DNA of 64,000 bases from Gambelia wislizenii. Taxonomy: Eukaryota > Chordata > Lepidosauria > Squamata > Crotaphytidae. The stretch spans positions 106,731,116-106,795,115 of the forward strand of contig JAUMIR010000005.1 in the NCBI GenBank assembly GCA_030847615.1, read 5' to 3'. The notes beneath the pieces were generated by a model. The model saw only the letters and a list, made by a program, of their open reading frames with translations, ran no database searches and was not told the DNA's origin. The position numbers and the translations under genes were made by a program. Positions within the stretch are counted from its first letter, which is position 1. Every line of letters starts with the position of its first letter. Positions 35,186 to 48,419 of this stretch are shown here, piece after piece.

Positions 35186-36390
35186 CTTAAAAACAACAAC
35201 AAAAACAAATTATTAATTAGTGTTGCCAGTGCCAGCACTTTGCAAATAATGAGGGTTACATTTAAGCTAACAACCAACAATGATTCAAGAGCTAGCTTAA
35301 ATAGTTCAGCAAAGACAAAGCTGCTCTAGACCTTACCAGTATCCACACATTTCTCTGAATTTCACAAAATCTTTGGAATAAACATTCATGAAGGTAACTC
35401 ATGAAGATTAGGTAACAGGGGGTATACCAAATGCTCAATTACAGAATAGACTGCAAACTGAAGAATAAGTTACGAAGAATAAACTTAAAACAGATTAACA
35501 GTTTGAACTATGAAAAAAGAATGTTCCTTCACCTTAAAAACTGCCTGAAAACAAAAGCCTAGGGAGCAGAATCTTCAAAGTCTAGCTCTTGTCAGATTTT
35601 TTTTTTAATTTAGAGAGATTTTTAAAAGCAGGAAAGCATAACAATGCAATATTTTATCAGGGTGTGTGAGGAAAGCAATGTCTAGGGTAGAGAAATGCAA
35701 CGATGTATGTGCACATATGAACCAGGCCTACATTTAGGGAGAACAGATGTGCTGGGCTTGCCTCAACACATATTTAATATAGACATTACTGACATACATT
35801 TGCATAATATTGTAATAGTACTGTAAACTTGACATAAATGAACGCTATATAAGCCTGTGTTAAAGTTGTCCCACTAAAATCAATGATACAAAAAACCATG
35901 AACACGGCTGGATCATGTTATTTTATTATTATGTTTCCAAGTATTACATATTATTCAATTATGTCTCCAAGTATTATTTATTAAAAAATTCTAATCCATC
36001 ACTTTGCACAGGGTCTGAGGCAGTTTGCAAAATAAAATACAATTTCTATAAATTTAATAAATATGCATAAGAAAAATAGAATGCTCAGGCACAAGGTAAA
36101 GTCCCTTGCTAAGTAATTAATTTGTATGCGTGAAACAGAACTTTCATTTCTCCTCCTCCTTCCTATAGTTCCTGTAGCTCCAAACCTGATCTAGAGGGTT
36201 CCTCAACTCTGTGAAAGATACTTGGAGGGCATGGGAGGTGCAGGGTGGAATTGCACCCTCCTGATGCAAAGTCATTGCATCAGCTGAAAGTGCTTATTGC
36301 CTACATAGTTATACCAATAATGAAAATGGACCTTGCATTCAAGTTTTAAAAAGCTCACAGTCATATTAGGAATATAAGAATGGAAACTAG

Positions 36391-36612
36391 GGGTGCATCT
36401 ACATGGTAAAAATGATGCAGTTTGACACCACTTTAATTGCCATGGCTACACCCTACAGAATCCTGGGATTTGTAGTTTGGTGAGGCACCAGCACACTTTG
36501 GCAGAGAAGGATAACAACCTTGTAAAACTGCAAATCCCAAGATTCCATGGATGGAACTACAGCATTTAAAGTGGTGTCAAACTGCATTATATCTTACAGT
36601 GTAGATGCACCC
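36391..36612. mobile_element. hAT-like palindromic MITE in an NWD2 intron
   Basis: The ends ggggtgcatctaca and tgtagatgcacccta are inverted copies. The arms continue cagtttgacaccactttaat against aaagtggtgtcaaactgcat. Confidence 0.78.
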
Positions 36613-37871
36613 TAAGTCTGGAACTCCCAAAGCCATACTTGAAGAAGATATGTCACAAAGACCAATGGGCACAAAAGGTGATCTAAATAAATATAAATAG
36701 TATATTTAGTATCAGTAAAATATATTGCCAGAGCCATGCAGCTGAGGGCAGCTTTAGCCAGATCCAGTCATGGATGGAATATGTATTCTCCAGGCCAGGA
36801 TCTTTGAGGTCCCTTAGTATTGCTGAAGAGCAGACTAAAGTCACGTAATATGGCTCTGTTGATGAAGCAGATAAAGTTAAGACCACATCCCTAATTTTTA
36901 TAGCAGGCCTGGCTAACAGAAGTTTTCTGTTAATTATAGAAGCTGGTGATACATATAAGCCTATGTTCTCTGGGGCTTGAGTACACTGGCACAGGCTTTT
37001 GCTTCAGGCCTTGCCCTTTCTGGATCCAACCCAATCTGTATGTGTAGCAACCTGAACTGAGCCCAATTTTGAGACAGCTACTACAGTATTGCATCTATAG
37101 TACACTATAGTGGAAGGTTGGTTTGTGTTTTTCTAAGAGTTGAGCAATTTCACCTAAATGAGTGTTCAGTTTGAAATCTAGAGGGCTTTATCGTTGTAAT
37201 TCTGCATCTATTGGTTTGCAGACTGCAACACTGTTAGAGAAGGTTCTGAACTGCTTTGGTTTGGGATCCCATTTTGTTTTACAAATGAACTCTGAATGCT
37301 GTAACCAAGAAATAGGGTAATTCATTCTCATAAATTATTGGCTGTTCTGCTGACTGCTAGGAAGGATGCCAAGTGGAATCGTGTGTATGTTTATGTGTGT
37401 ACTCTGGCCTCCTGCCAGCTTTGAACTGGGCTGCAATCAAAAAATTATGTTGCCCAACAGCCTCTAGGTATGAATGTCTCCCTATCTCTACAAACCAGTG
37501 GAGTGTTTGAACCTTTTATTTAGGGGTGACCAAACTTGTTCTCTTCAACTATACACAGCTTCTGGCCAGTCAAATGAAGCAGAAACAGAGGGGAGAAATA
37601 AGAAAGAGATGTAACAGTATGAGAAGGGGTTGTGGAAATTAGATTAGGACAGCAGCAAGGATATATGTGTATGAGTATATATGTAGCTCATGGCTTTCCC
37701 AGATGAATCCTGGGATCTGTAGCACCATGGTGAAGATGCTGAAATTTCTCTGTTACACTTTCCCAGCATCCTCATGGAACGACAGCATCCAGAACACAAT
37801 GACTATGAAACAAGTCTAAGCTTACAGTGTGTAGATGTGTTGTAAATTAATATTACATGAAGGTGATTTAC

Positions 37872-38075
37872 CATATTGGGATTGCTCTTCAGCGTTTCGG
37901 ATTTTGGTTTGAGGTAATAAGTTGGTGGCACTGCATTTTCATCTCTGCAATACCACTCTTCCAAAATCCTTGTTTCCAGTTTTGCCTCAACAGCAGCATC
38001 CAGAATCATTTCAAATTCTGATGATTCCACTTCTCCTGGTATTCTCATACTTCCATATTTTTCTCCCAAAAGACC
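37872..38075 (-). CDS. NWD2: NWD2 coding exon (GEKYG...EEWYCRDEN segment)
   Basis: This exon encodes 68 residues from GLLGEKYGSMRIPGEVE through ILEEWYCRDENAVPPTYYL to SNPNM. It follows a cacag acceptor (38080-38076) and ends before a GTAAAT donor (37871-37866), phase 0 at both ends. It is separated from the previous exon by a 13,150-bp intron that contains the L1 and MITE insertions, and from the next exon by a 2,686-bp intron. The coding frame has no internal stop, whereas flanking sequence in the same frame stops soon after the donor. The GEKYG and EEWYCRDEN blocks are typical of NWD1/NWD2-type NTPases and lie in the N-terminal domain before the P-loop. Confidence 0.92.
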
Positions 38076-38999
38076 CTGTGTATGTGCAAGAGAGAGTACA
38101 GTTTAGTAACAATGCTAAAGACATATTTAATGATGGTTTAGTTCCTAGTTTGAGAATGCCCCACTTGCTATGAAGGCATATGGTATTATCTATGATAGGT
38201 TACTTCTATTCAATGTATTCTCAATTATTCAAGAATTATTGGAAGCAATAGTGGAAGCAGCTGCAACTTCATACACCCTTACATGAAAGTGATCCATACA
38301 AACCCAGGGAAACTAACTGCTAGGTAAACTTGCATGGGCTCAGGCTGCTTGGTTACAAGACCACGCTCATTTATTTGAGAGTATGCACCATTGAATGCAG
38401 CAAAAGCAAGTAAACGTGTATAGGCCAGTGGACTGCATACCTGAAGATGCTGCATTAGAAAGAAAAGAAAACAGAATGCAGACCAAACCCCCAAAGTCTC
38501 ATTCTCCCCTACTGCCTTGCTGTAAACTCTTGGCAGTTTAGAATTGGACTGCAGACAAGAACATATTTGGCCCATCATACAGTAGATATGACTGTCTCTC
38601 TGCAGTGTTTAAATATGTTATCCAGGGCAGCCAGCTGTGGCTCTTGAGCCAAACAAAGCCTGTTGCCACTAGGAAGAAGCAGAAACTGAGAAGAAAAGTG
38701 GAGAAGGGGGTTGGAGACATGGCAGCATGAAAGCAATTGGGCAAGTCAGGGGTAAAAACAGGAGGGCAGCAGGAACCTATGCATATATATTACAAATTTA
38801 TGTCAGTTTTAATTTTTTTAAAATTTATTATTTATGTATTTACTGTAATTCATATCCCTCCTTTCTTCCAAATGGGACCCAATGCATTCTGTATGAGTTT
38901 CCCACACTAACTTATTCCTCACCCCATGCTATGTACAGCCCTAGCCTCGATAGTTAGCAGTAGCACAGATAGTTAGTGATATGCTAAAAATAACCTTAT

Positions 39000-41500
39000 A
39001 GAAACTGCACAGCAGTGGTCAGAGCCAGCCATCACTGGATCAAAATACTGCAGTACAAGATATGTAGCAGAAATCAAGATGTTGTCCCCTGTGGTAAAAC
39101 TATCACAATAAAATTTAATAAAGAGTGTGCTGTTCTTCTATATGGGGTTGCTATTAGGGATATGGGCATGGTGCTTAGAAGCCAATGTGCAAATGTATCC
39201 CCCTGACTGCCCTCTGGGCAGCATTTTCAGCTCAATGTTTTGCCAGTCATGACAAGGACATCAAAAAGAAAATGGTTCTCCTGGGTGCCAGTTTTGCAAC
39301 CTTATCCTAAAAAGTCTATCTATACTTTTGTAAAATTAATTAGTTATTTGTAATATTAAACCAAGTATATGGGACTATAGGTAGAGAATGCTAAAAAATG
39401 GTGTTCAGCAGAAGTTATTCAGAATGGAAAAAGTCAGTTATGAAGTTTATCATTTAAATGCATTATTTTACTGAAATGTTGAAAATTTATCCAAAACACA
39501 TACATAAAATGGAGATATTTAATGAGTGCACTTTCCTAAGAGTACACATATCTTTTATACATGAAAGTATTGGTTATTTGGGTGACTACTTTAATGACCC
39601 TTCCTAGCCAAGATTTACATTTTTATAGTATTTCAATCATGCTGAATTTTTATTTAAATCATTTCACTCTTTCAACTAAAATGTACTTCAGGCAACAGTG
39701 TTTGTTTCATCCACTTTTCATTGTTTGATTTTCTAAGAATTATGGTGTGTTACATCTCCCCAAACATTGACAAAGATATTTGGGGTGGGAGAAATGAATA
39801 TTAAAGTATTAAAGTTGCATTTTTTTTAAAGCTAGGAAAGCATGGCAGATTGTTACCTTCATGCTGAGGCTAAGGGAAAGTGCGTTGTTTAAGGCAATGT
39901 AGTGGATTCATGGCAAATCCAGAGGTAAGAGATAAATAAGGAACTTAGTGTTTTGTAGCTCTTATACTATGCCAGCTAATTAAAATAGGTCAAATAACTT
40001 AAGTGGTGTAGAGCAGAGACTATCATTGCCATCTTCCTAAAAACCAGAATGACTCTAGAGTCTTTTAATGTATACTGTACTTGATAGGCAAAAATTCCAA
40101 ATGTACCTTTCTTTGGAGATGCAGTGATGGGAAAATCCTAATCTAACACATTTCTGGAAATCAGCCAAAGCATGCTAGTGGGGTAGAAAATCTGGTCCAA
40201 GTATTAGTCTGAACTTTTAAAAGGCTAACCAAGACACTGGCCCCTCTCCCCACAAATATTTAAGCACTTTGGCCAGCTCCTTTAAAGTTTGCACTAAAGC
40301 CTAGAGCAGATTCATTGTTCCACTGACATGGGAGCCACAAGCTGACACTAACAGGTGCCTGTCAGAAAAGCGAGATTTACAATTGTAACTTGTTTTCCTT
40401 TTCTTTAACACCTTTCTAATTTACACAAATAAGGCAAGAATAAATTATTATGATGACGTTCAGGACCAAACTCTACATTATGATAACTGCCAATTAATGT
40501 AAATGCAAGATGTAGGAATGCTATTTGGTATGATCTTCACAGAAGAGTGAAAAGCAAACTCCCACAAGCTCCCAATGGGCTGTTTGTCCCATAAATAATG
40601 ATCTCTCTTTCTTTCTCTCTCTCTTTTAAATGACACATAAAACTAGCATGTTATATTTCACCACTAGATGACAACCTGATAGAACAAAGTATTTGATTTT
40701 TTTAAAAATATGTTATTTAAAATATGAGAGAAAATTAGAATATAGAATCACTTTACAAGTTGTTAGACTTAAGAATGTCTAACAGCTGTTCTGCAAATAG
40801 TTATACATTTCTGAATGTTAATCTCAGCAACTGAGTTATTGATGTGGAAAAAAACTTATAGTCTTTTGCTTTAGTGTTTTGAAATGACATTTGATCAAAG
40901 TGAATGATTGCTAGCCAATCGACCTTTCTACTGAAAGGAAAAATGGAAACATTGGCATGTCCTTGTGATGTATGGGTGTTGGGCAGGAGAGGACAATGAG
41001 TTCTGTATGAATCGAAAATGCAATGCTTCAAGAGCACATGCTGCTGAACAATAAGCTGCCTGATAATGGGACTAATGTCATATCAACAATAGTGTGACCA
41101 AAGGCATGTAGAAAATGGCTATTCCAGTTGAACAAAGCTATTGGAACCTTTTGATGAAAGAAATGCTTACTAGTAAAATTAAATTACAGGCAGTAAAGAA
41201 GAAAATTTATTAAGCATCAACTCCACCTCAATGGACAATATTCTCAAAGTACAAAAGTAGCAGTCTAATTGCAGAAGTTGCTGCATCTAATCATAATTCA
41301 TCAGTCAGAACAATCATAAATTTCAAAGCTATAGGTGAACCATATAGACAATACACACTTGATGAAAATATTTTAAAGAAAGACATTGGCTAAGCACTAG
41401 GAACCAGGTTTCCTTCAGTTGCTAAACTAATTTTTCACTGCAGTAGTCTCTACAGTTAAGAGCAGAAAGAGTATTCTCCTCCTTATTGAAGTTCCAAATG
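39000..41500. other. NWD2 13-kb intron, unassigned part
   Basis: A/T-rich intron sequence, no exon or repeat family recognised; the longest frame, 78 codons (40,801-41,037, minus), looks random. Confidence 0.35.
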
Positions 41501-41527
41501 CAACTGAAATAACATACAGGTTGGATA

Positions 41528-41528
<1 letters not shown>

Positions 41529-41560
<32 letters not shown>
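41529..41560 (+). repeat. (CA)16 microsatellite
   Basis: Sixteen uninterrupted CA units in the 13-kb NWD2 intron. Confidence 0.95.
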
Positions 41561-41564
<4 letters not shown>

Positions 41565-41644
41565 CCTTAGTAAATCAACCATATACCAAAGAAGAAAATA
41601 ATCCATAGAACTCCTTCATATATCATGAAAAGCCCCTCCTGACT

Positions 41645-41825
41645 ATAAACCAGCCTTTCTCAACTTTTTAAATCTGGAGGAACCCTTGAAATATTTTTCA
41701 GGGCTAAGGGAACCCCTGCATAAAAATTATTATATCTACAATTTTTTTAAAAAGTCTTTTTTCAAACACAATCTCTTGTGGAACCCCTAGCAACCTCATC
41801 TGTATCTGTAGGGTTACTGAACCAT
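41645..41825. mobile_element. Decayed hAT-like MITE (ttctcaacttttt type)
   Basis: ccagcctttctcaacttttt, gaggaacccttgaaa and gtggaacccctagcaacctc are typical of a common squamate hAT-like MITE; the right end is unclear. Confidence 0.4.
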
Positions 41826-42419
41826 GAAAAAGCCAGCTATAAACAATCAAGCATTTAAAAGGCTACTGGGACCTGTACCAGTTTCAAATACATTAAACTG
41901 GCAGGCAATGCAGGTGTCTCAAGATACCTGTCGATACATACGGTATGTCAAAGTGTGCCTATTAACAATCAACTGTGCACTACTGCAAGTATCTGAACTG
42001 TCTTCAAAATGTGTATGACAGTGCTGAGGTCTCTGCTTTCTAGTACTGACTGTACTTAGTGAATTAACTAGAGCTAAACAATTATCGTTAGGGTCACAGC
42101 TGCTATTTGACAATCCAGGAGAATGCTGAGTCTAGAAAACTCCTCGTGGCATGAACATTATCCTTTAAAAGGAATATGTGACTCTATCCAGAAGAGGTAG
42201 AGTCAACTGGTGCACTGAGTCGTACACCATCATCTCTCATATCCTCCAACTGTCCTGATTTGGCAAAGAGAGTCCCGATTAATCCTCTGTCATCCCACTT
42301 TTTCAGATGCTTTTAAAATGCCCCAGTTTCTCTTTCCTCCCCACCTTTGTCCTCAGCTTACTTCAGCTGTATTTAGTATTTTTAGTATTTATTGTGTTTT
42401 AAATGTTTAATTATTTAAT

Positions 42420-42545
42420 TGTATTTTAAGGGGTGGATGGGATGGAGGGGTTATATATAGATTTTGATGTTGTAAGCTGCCCCGGTTGCATTTTGTAGAG
42501 GGGCAGGATATAAATTATTATTATTATTATTATTATTATTAATTG
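42420..42545 (+). mobile_element. LINE 3' terminus with (ATT)n tail
   Basis: ttgtaagctgccccggttgc and gaggggcaggatataaatta lead into about nine ATT units, the usual end of a CR1/L2-like squamate LINE. Confidence 0.65.
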
Positions 42546-43905
42546 CTGCAGGCTGAGTTCAAAGTGCAAAAGTAGTTTGTACTCAATTGAGTGTGGAAAG
42601 AGGAGAGGAGGGGTAAGAATCCTGCCCTTTCCAGTAGACTCAGACAAAAGCAAACTGTTGCAACCTCTGCTAGCTTGTGATTTTTCCTCATTAATAATGG
42701 TGCCATCTTGATCACATTCTGGTGTTGCTTGGTCATGTGTCCAGTTTTCATCTGTGAAATGTTGGAAGATATGAGCTCTCACAAACAGAGTTTATGTATT
42801 ATTTACGGCTGTTAAAAATATTGTGGCACAGATTGTTTCACCTTCATAGACCCATCTGAATTTACAGATTCAAATCTGTGATGACAACAGATAAATCTGT
42901 TTTCAGTGGGAAACCTATAGGAAGGAACTCTGTCAGATAAAGAGATATTAAGCTGAAAAATAACTTGAGAAATTAAACAGTCTCCTCTTGTCTGTTTTTG
43001 ATTTTAAAAAAACCTGCAAAAAAAGTGTCCAGGAATTATTTGTAATTCTTTGGTATGCCCCTAAAATATTGTTTCTCCCAAATACTTTGCTACATTTGTG
43101 TCTATTAATAGAGAAATGTCTTCTATCATTTCCAAATTCTTCTCTGGTATACAGCATAACAGGGCTGTGGAGAAAAGAAAGCCTGCATAAAACTGTACTA
43201 ATTCCTTATCAGGGCCTGGGCCTTACCTGGGCCATGAGAATACAGTACTTGCAATTCTTTCCCCATCTTCTCTGCATGATTTTTAATGAAAGGAACCTGT
43301 GGCTTACAGGTGTGTTTATGATTCAAATTAACAAATCCAAAAGGGGGGGGGAAGTACCCCCACATTTCTAAGTATGAAGCTATTGTAACTCTTCCTTTAG
43401 CAGCCACTGTGATTCAGTCTGTACTTGGAATACAAAAGCTTTTGAAATCCAAAACATGATTGGAAAATTGTTAGAAATGTGTTACTGTTCAATTTCTGTG
43501 ACTGTGTTGGTATAACCAGAAATTAAGAGCATGGCTTTGGCCTATATATTACAGAAACTGTCAACAAGAGACAAAAACAATTTCTATATTTTTCTTTGAA
43601 GTCTGAAACTATAGGAAAAATTTGTGAGAGCACACAAAAATCTCAGTGTTTTCCCCTCCCCCCCACACCTTCCTCCCAACTTCTCCTCTACCTCCGTACT
43701 CTCTCTTTTAATTTTTATTCATTCCTTTCTTCCTCAGCCTTGTATCTCTTTTAGTTTCTAGTCTCCATCGCCTCTCTGGTCTCTTCAACTCCCCGCAGAT
43801 CCATGCATTATTTCTGCTGGAGCTTCATTTTCGCATTTTTGCAAGTACAAGGAAAAATGCAATTCTAAACCTGTGTACCTTTTGAGAACTGCACCCTATC
43901 TTTTA

Positions 43906-44234
43906 AAATAAATGACTACATCTAGATTATAGAGTTACAATTGCTGAAGCTTGTTATTTCTGGTAGGGTTTGCAGAAAACAAGCCCTCCCCACCTCCAGT
44001 TCAGGGATTCATTTTGAATTACTATTCAGTAATTGATTCAATGGGTTTACTTTTATTGAGGCAAACAATTGGATTTAAGCTAATAGATCCCTCTAGCTAA
44101 ATATAATCTATTTTGACTAGCTGGACCCAGTGTACCATACACCATTAAAAAACTCCCCCCAAAACACCCAGTAGACCTCACAACAACCAAGTAAGTTAGG
44201 CTGCTGAATTTAAATTCCTCCTCCCCCTTCTCAG
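43906..44234 (+). repeat. 329-bp direct duplication flanking the L1, upstream copy
   Basis: This block begins aaataaatgactacatctag and ends cctcccccttctcag, immediately before the first base of the truncated L1. The same block, roughly 4-5% diverged (about 15 differences by eye), resumes right after the L1 A-rich tail. It contains no gene. Confidence 0.85.
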
Positions 44235-47200
44235 CACTATTTGGAAAAATTAAAGGCTGGAATCATCTGTCTACAAGAAACACACATTAAAGAAAAAAGA
44301 TGTCAAATATTTAAAAAATTCCAAACTAGGACAAAACTTTATCTTGGCTGGAGGTAAAAAGAAGAATGGGGTGGTGATATATGTAGATAGGTGTTGTCCA
44401 GCAAAAGAACTGTTTAAAGATCCAAATGGAGGCTACATAGGTCTAGATGTAAAGCTTGGAAATTTAAAATTAGTAACAGTAGGTGTTTATGTGCCTTTAC
44501 AGAATAAAGATATTTTTTTCAGGAAATTGTTGACGGAAATTTAAAAGACCAAACAGGAGAAGATCTTGCTGATAGGAGATTGGAATGGAGTCATTGACCA
44601 CAAACTGAACAGATGTTCAGAAAAGCAGATAAAGAAAAATCAAAGGAAACTTCCCAAGACCTTTTTTGAAATAATGATGGAACTACAGCTAATGGATGTA
44701 TTAAGAGCGAAATATGGAAACGCAAAAAGCTTCACATTTTTTAAAGATGCACACCATACTGCATCTAGAATAGATATGTTTCTAGCATCAAAGGATTTAA
44801 TAACCAAAATAAAGTGTATGGAAGTATTGACAAAGTGGGTATCGGATCATAACCCAATTCAAATAAAACTGCAAGGAAAGCAAAAAGAGTATAGCTGTCA
44901 ATTAAATGAGATGTTGCTAAAAGACAAGGCAGATATAAAGAAAGGTAAGGATATTTTAAAATTGTATTTTATAGAGAATACTACAGAAGACGTCAAGACA
45001 AAAACAGTATGGGAAGCAAGTAAATCTGTTATGAGAGGGTTTTTCATAAAACAAATGATCAAAAAAAAAGGAAAAAAAGATGAAAAGAATCTACAAAATC
45101 TAACAAATGAGATATTAATCAGAGAAAGAAAACTAATAGACAATCCAAATGATAGACAGATAACGGAAGAAATCAATATACTAAAAAAGCAAGTACAATT
45201 TCAAATGGTAGAAGAGATCGCAGCCAAATTGAAGACGGTTAAGCAAAATTACTTTGAATCAGCTAATAAAACTGGAAAATGGCTGGCACACAAACTTAAG
45301 AGTTTCAAGGAAAGGAAGATTATTACAGAAATAAAATACAAAGGGAAAATAGTATCAGATTTAAACTTAATAAAGAAAAGCTTTTCTGATTTCTATGTGA
45401 ATTTGTATACTGAAAGAACTTTTAACAAGATCAGATACAGACAAAATTGATCAATATTTAGGAAGACAAAATGTAATGAAATTAACAGAAGAGCAGAAGC
45501 AAAGCCTAAATAGTAGTATCACAATCACCGAAGTTCCAGAGGCCATCAGGAAAATGAAAGGAGGAGAGGCTTCTGGACCCAATGGGCTTAGTGCAGCATA
45601 TTATAAAAAACTTGAAGACGGGTTATTAATACCTTTACAAGCAACCTTAAACAAAATAGGTGAAGATGGAGTACCAGACTCTTGGAAAGATGCATTTATA
45701 TCACTGGTCCCCAAAGAACAGAAAGATTCGAAAGATCCGATGAATTATAGGCCTATCTCATTGCTTAATTGCAATTATAAAATCTTTATGTCTATTCTAG
45801 CCCTAGGATAATTTTGGATTTACTGGAATATTACAATTTTCACAACAATTAAAAAATGGCAATTTTTTTTTTGACGCGGAAAAGACCTTCAATAAGGTCA
45901 ATTGGACCTTTATGAAAGCAGTGTTGGCCAAGATGGATATAGGAGAAAGATTTCTGAACTGGATTAATTTAATCTATGAAGGTCAAAATGCCAGGATAAT
46001 AATTAATAGGGAAAAGACTGAAAAGATAAAAATTAGTAAAGGGACGAGGCAGGGATGTCCACTTTCCCCCCTTCTATTTCTAATTGTGATAGAAGTTCTA
46101 TTAAATAGCATAAGGCTAAATGACAAAATAAAAGGTGCTAAAATTAAGGGTCATGAATTTAAAATAAGAGCTTACACAGATGACCTGGTAATTATCCTAG
46201 AAGAACTGATGGATCAGTTGGCAGAATTGGGGGAAACGGTGGAAGAATTCTCAATTGTTTCTGGTTTCAAAATAAACAAAGAGAAGATGGTAGTATTAAC
46301 AAAAAATATGTCTAAAGAACAAGAAGATCAGGTAAACAGAGAAACTGGATTTAAAGTTGAGAAAAAAATCAAATACTTAGACATCTGGATCACAAAACAA
46401 AATATGGATTTATATGATAACTACAACAGGTTATGGAAGGAGATCAAAGAGGAGTTTAAAAAGTGGTCCAAAATCAGTCTTTCTCTCCTTGGCAGAATGG
46501 CCACAATTAAAATGAGTATTCTGCCGAAATTTATATATTTGTTCCAAAATCTACCTATAATACATAATAATAAATGTTTTAAGATCTGGGAAAGAGATAT
46601 ATCTAAATATTTGTGGCTAGGGAGGAAACCAAGAATTAATATGACACTATTAAAAGACAAGAAAGAAAGAGGGGGGTGCACATTCCCTGACTTACAAATA
46701 TACTTTCAAGCATGCGTGCTATCCTGGATCGAGGAGTGGATATCACTAAACAATAAGAAACTGTTGGCTTTGGAGGGTGCCACTCTGAGATTCGGATGGC
46801 ATGCATACTTATAGTACAATAAGAGGAAAGACAACAAAGAGTCTGACAACCACTGTATCAGAAAAGCCCTACTAAACACATGGTTGAAGGTAAAGAAAAA
46901 AATTTACAGAAACATATCAATGTGGTTATCATCGGAGGAAGCTTTCTTTGGTACGATTAAAAATACGGAAGAAAGCTGGGTGAGATATAAGGATATCTTA
47001 AATATAGACGAGCAAGGGAAAGCTCAGATGAACACTAGAGAGCAATTAGAATGGAAAGGATTCAAATTAAACTGGTTCTTATTTAAACAAGTTTCCGAAA
47101 GGTTTAAGATGGATCGCAGGAACGAGAATTTTGAACTGGAACCAAATGTGATAGATGGAATAATTTTTGATCAAAAGAAGCATATAATGAAATATTATAA

Positions 47201-48219
47201 CAAACTTTTGGAAAGAGAACTAGAAAATGAAACCATAAAGGAATGAATGATAAGATGGGCACAAGACATTGGTTATAATCTGGATTTAGCAAGGTGGGAA
47301 AAATCTTGGAGGAATACCCATAAATTTACACTATCTCAGGGTCTAAAAGAAAACTATTTGAACATTTTTGGCAGGTGGTATTTGACCCCGGTAAAAATAG
47401 ATCACATGTATAAAACAGGGGTAAACACCTGTTGGAAATGTGAACATGCTAAAGGTACCTTATTCCATATATGGTGGGGTTGCCACATAGCCCAAAAATA
47501 TTGGGGAAAAAATCACACTACTATAAATGAGATCTTGGATGTGAGATACCCAATGAAACCGGAGACCTACCTGCTAAACATGATAGATGTGATAGATGGT
47601 GAAATATTAAACAAACACTGGAGAATTATTTTGTATATGGTATTGGCAGTGAGGATATTATTTGCATCAACATGGAAAAAGAAGGAACATCTAACTGTAG
47701 AAGAGTGGCTGGGAAAGCTAAAGGATATGATGGACATGGACATGCTTACTGATCTGCTAAAAGATGGAACAATAAATTCAGTAGAATAGGAGTGGTCGCC
47801 AATTAAATGCTCTTGGAAGAAAAAAATGGAGAAATTTGGGTTAACTTGACCTATGAAGGGACAAGACGGAAAAGAGGAAGAAATAAGGGTTGAGTTTGAC
47901 TTTAGGCAAAGGAAAGTATAGTAGAATCAAGATAATATATTGGAATGGAAATCAATACAGTATAAGAGTGAGTGGGATCTGGGGAAAAACGGGTAACAGA
48001 TGTAAGATGTTTATAAAGGAAAAAATGATGATGGATGGGGGAATTTTTTTTCTCTATATTTGTTACATTTTTTTCTATATTTTTATGCCATTATAGAGTT
48101 ACATTGTTAAAAAGAGCTGGAGAGACTCCAGCTTGTGTTTACATATTTATGTATGGAAGTATGTATGTAATGTGACTCAATAAAAAAAATAAAACCGCAA
48201 AAAACCCCCACAAAAAAAC
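44235..48219 (+). mobile_element. L1-like LINE, 5'-truncated, broken ORF2, inserted antisense in an NWD2 intron
   Basis: The copy begins inside the ORF2 endonuclease (LEKLKAGIICLQETHIKEK at about 44245). It continues through LLIGDWNGVIDH and an SDHNPI motif, the RT fingers (GPNGLSAAYYKK and NYRPISLLN), FFDAEKTFNKV at about 45870, and AYTDDLVI at about 46170. Next are GRKPRINM and KKERGGCTFPDLQ, then a Cys/His knuckle CWKC...HIWWGC near 47430-47490, a 3' UTR and an A-rich tail. All three RT catalytic Asp are present, but the frame is dead: a frameshift near 44340, in-frame stops at 44542, 46812 and 47244, a frameshift near 45430, and a shift plus deletion near 45810 that removes part of the RT fingers. 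ORF1 and the 5' UTR are absent. It is antisense to NWD2. Confidence 0.9.
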
Positions 48220-48419
48220 AAATAAATGATTCCACCTAGATTCTAGAGTTACAATTGCTGAAGCTTGTTATTTCTGGTAGGGTTTGCAGAAAACAATCCC
48301 TCCCCACCTCCAGTTCAGGGATTCACTTTGACTTACAATTCAGTAATTGATTCAATGGGTTCACTTTTATTGAGGCAAACAATTGGATTTAAGCTAATAG
48401 ATCCCTCTAGCTAAGTATA
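48220..48419 (+). repeat. 329-bp duplication, downstream copy, first part (200 bp)
   Basis: It begins aaataaatgattccacctag directly after the L1 tail and matches 43906-44105. It is cut at a TA by the TA-flanked element that follows and resumes at 49742. Confidence 0.85.

Noticed and set aside
44566..45450. Independent 294-residue host protein
   Set aside because: It is the endonuclease/linker part of L1 ORF2, in frame with flanking ORF2 pieces and followed by the reverse transcriptase.
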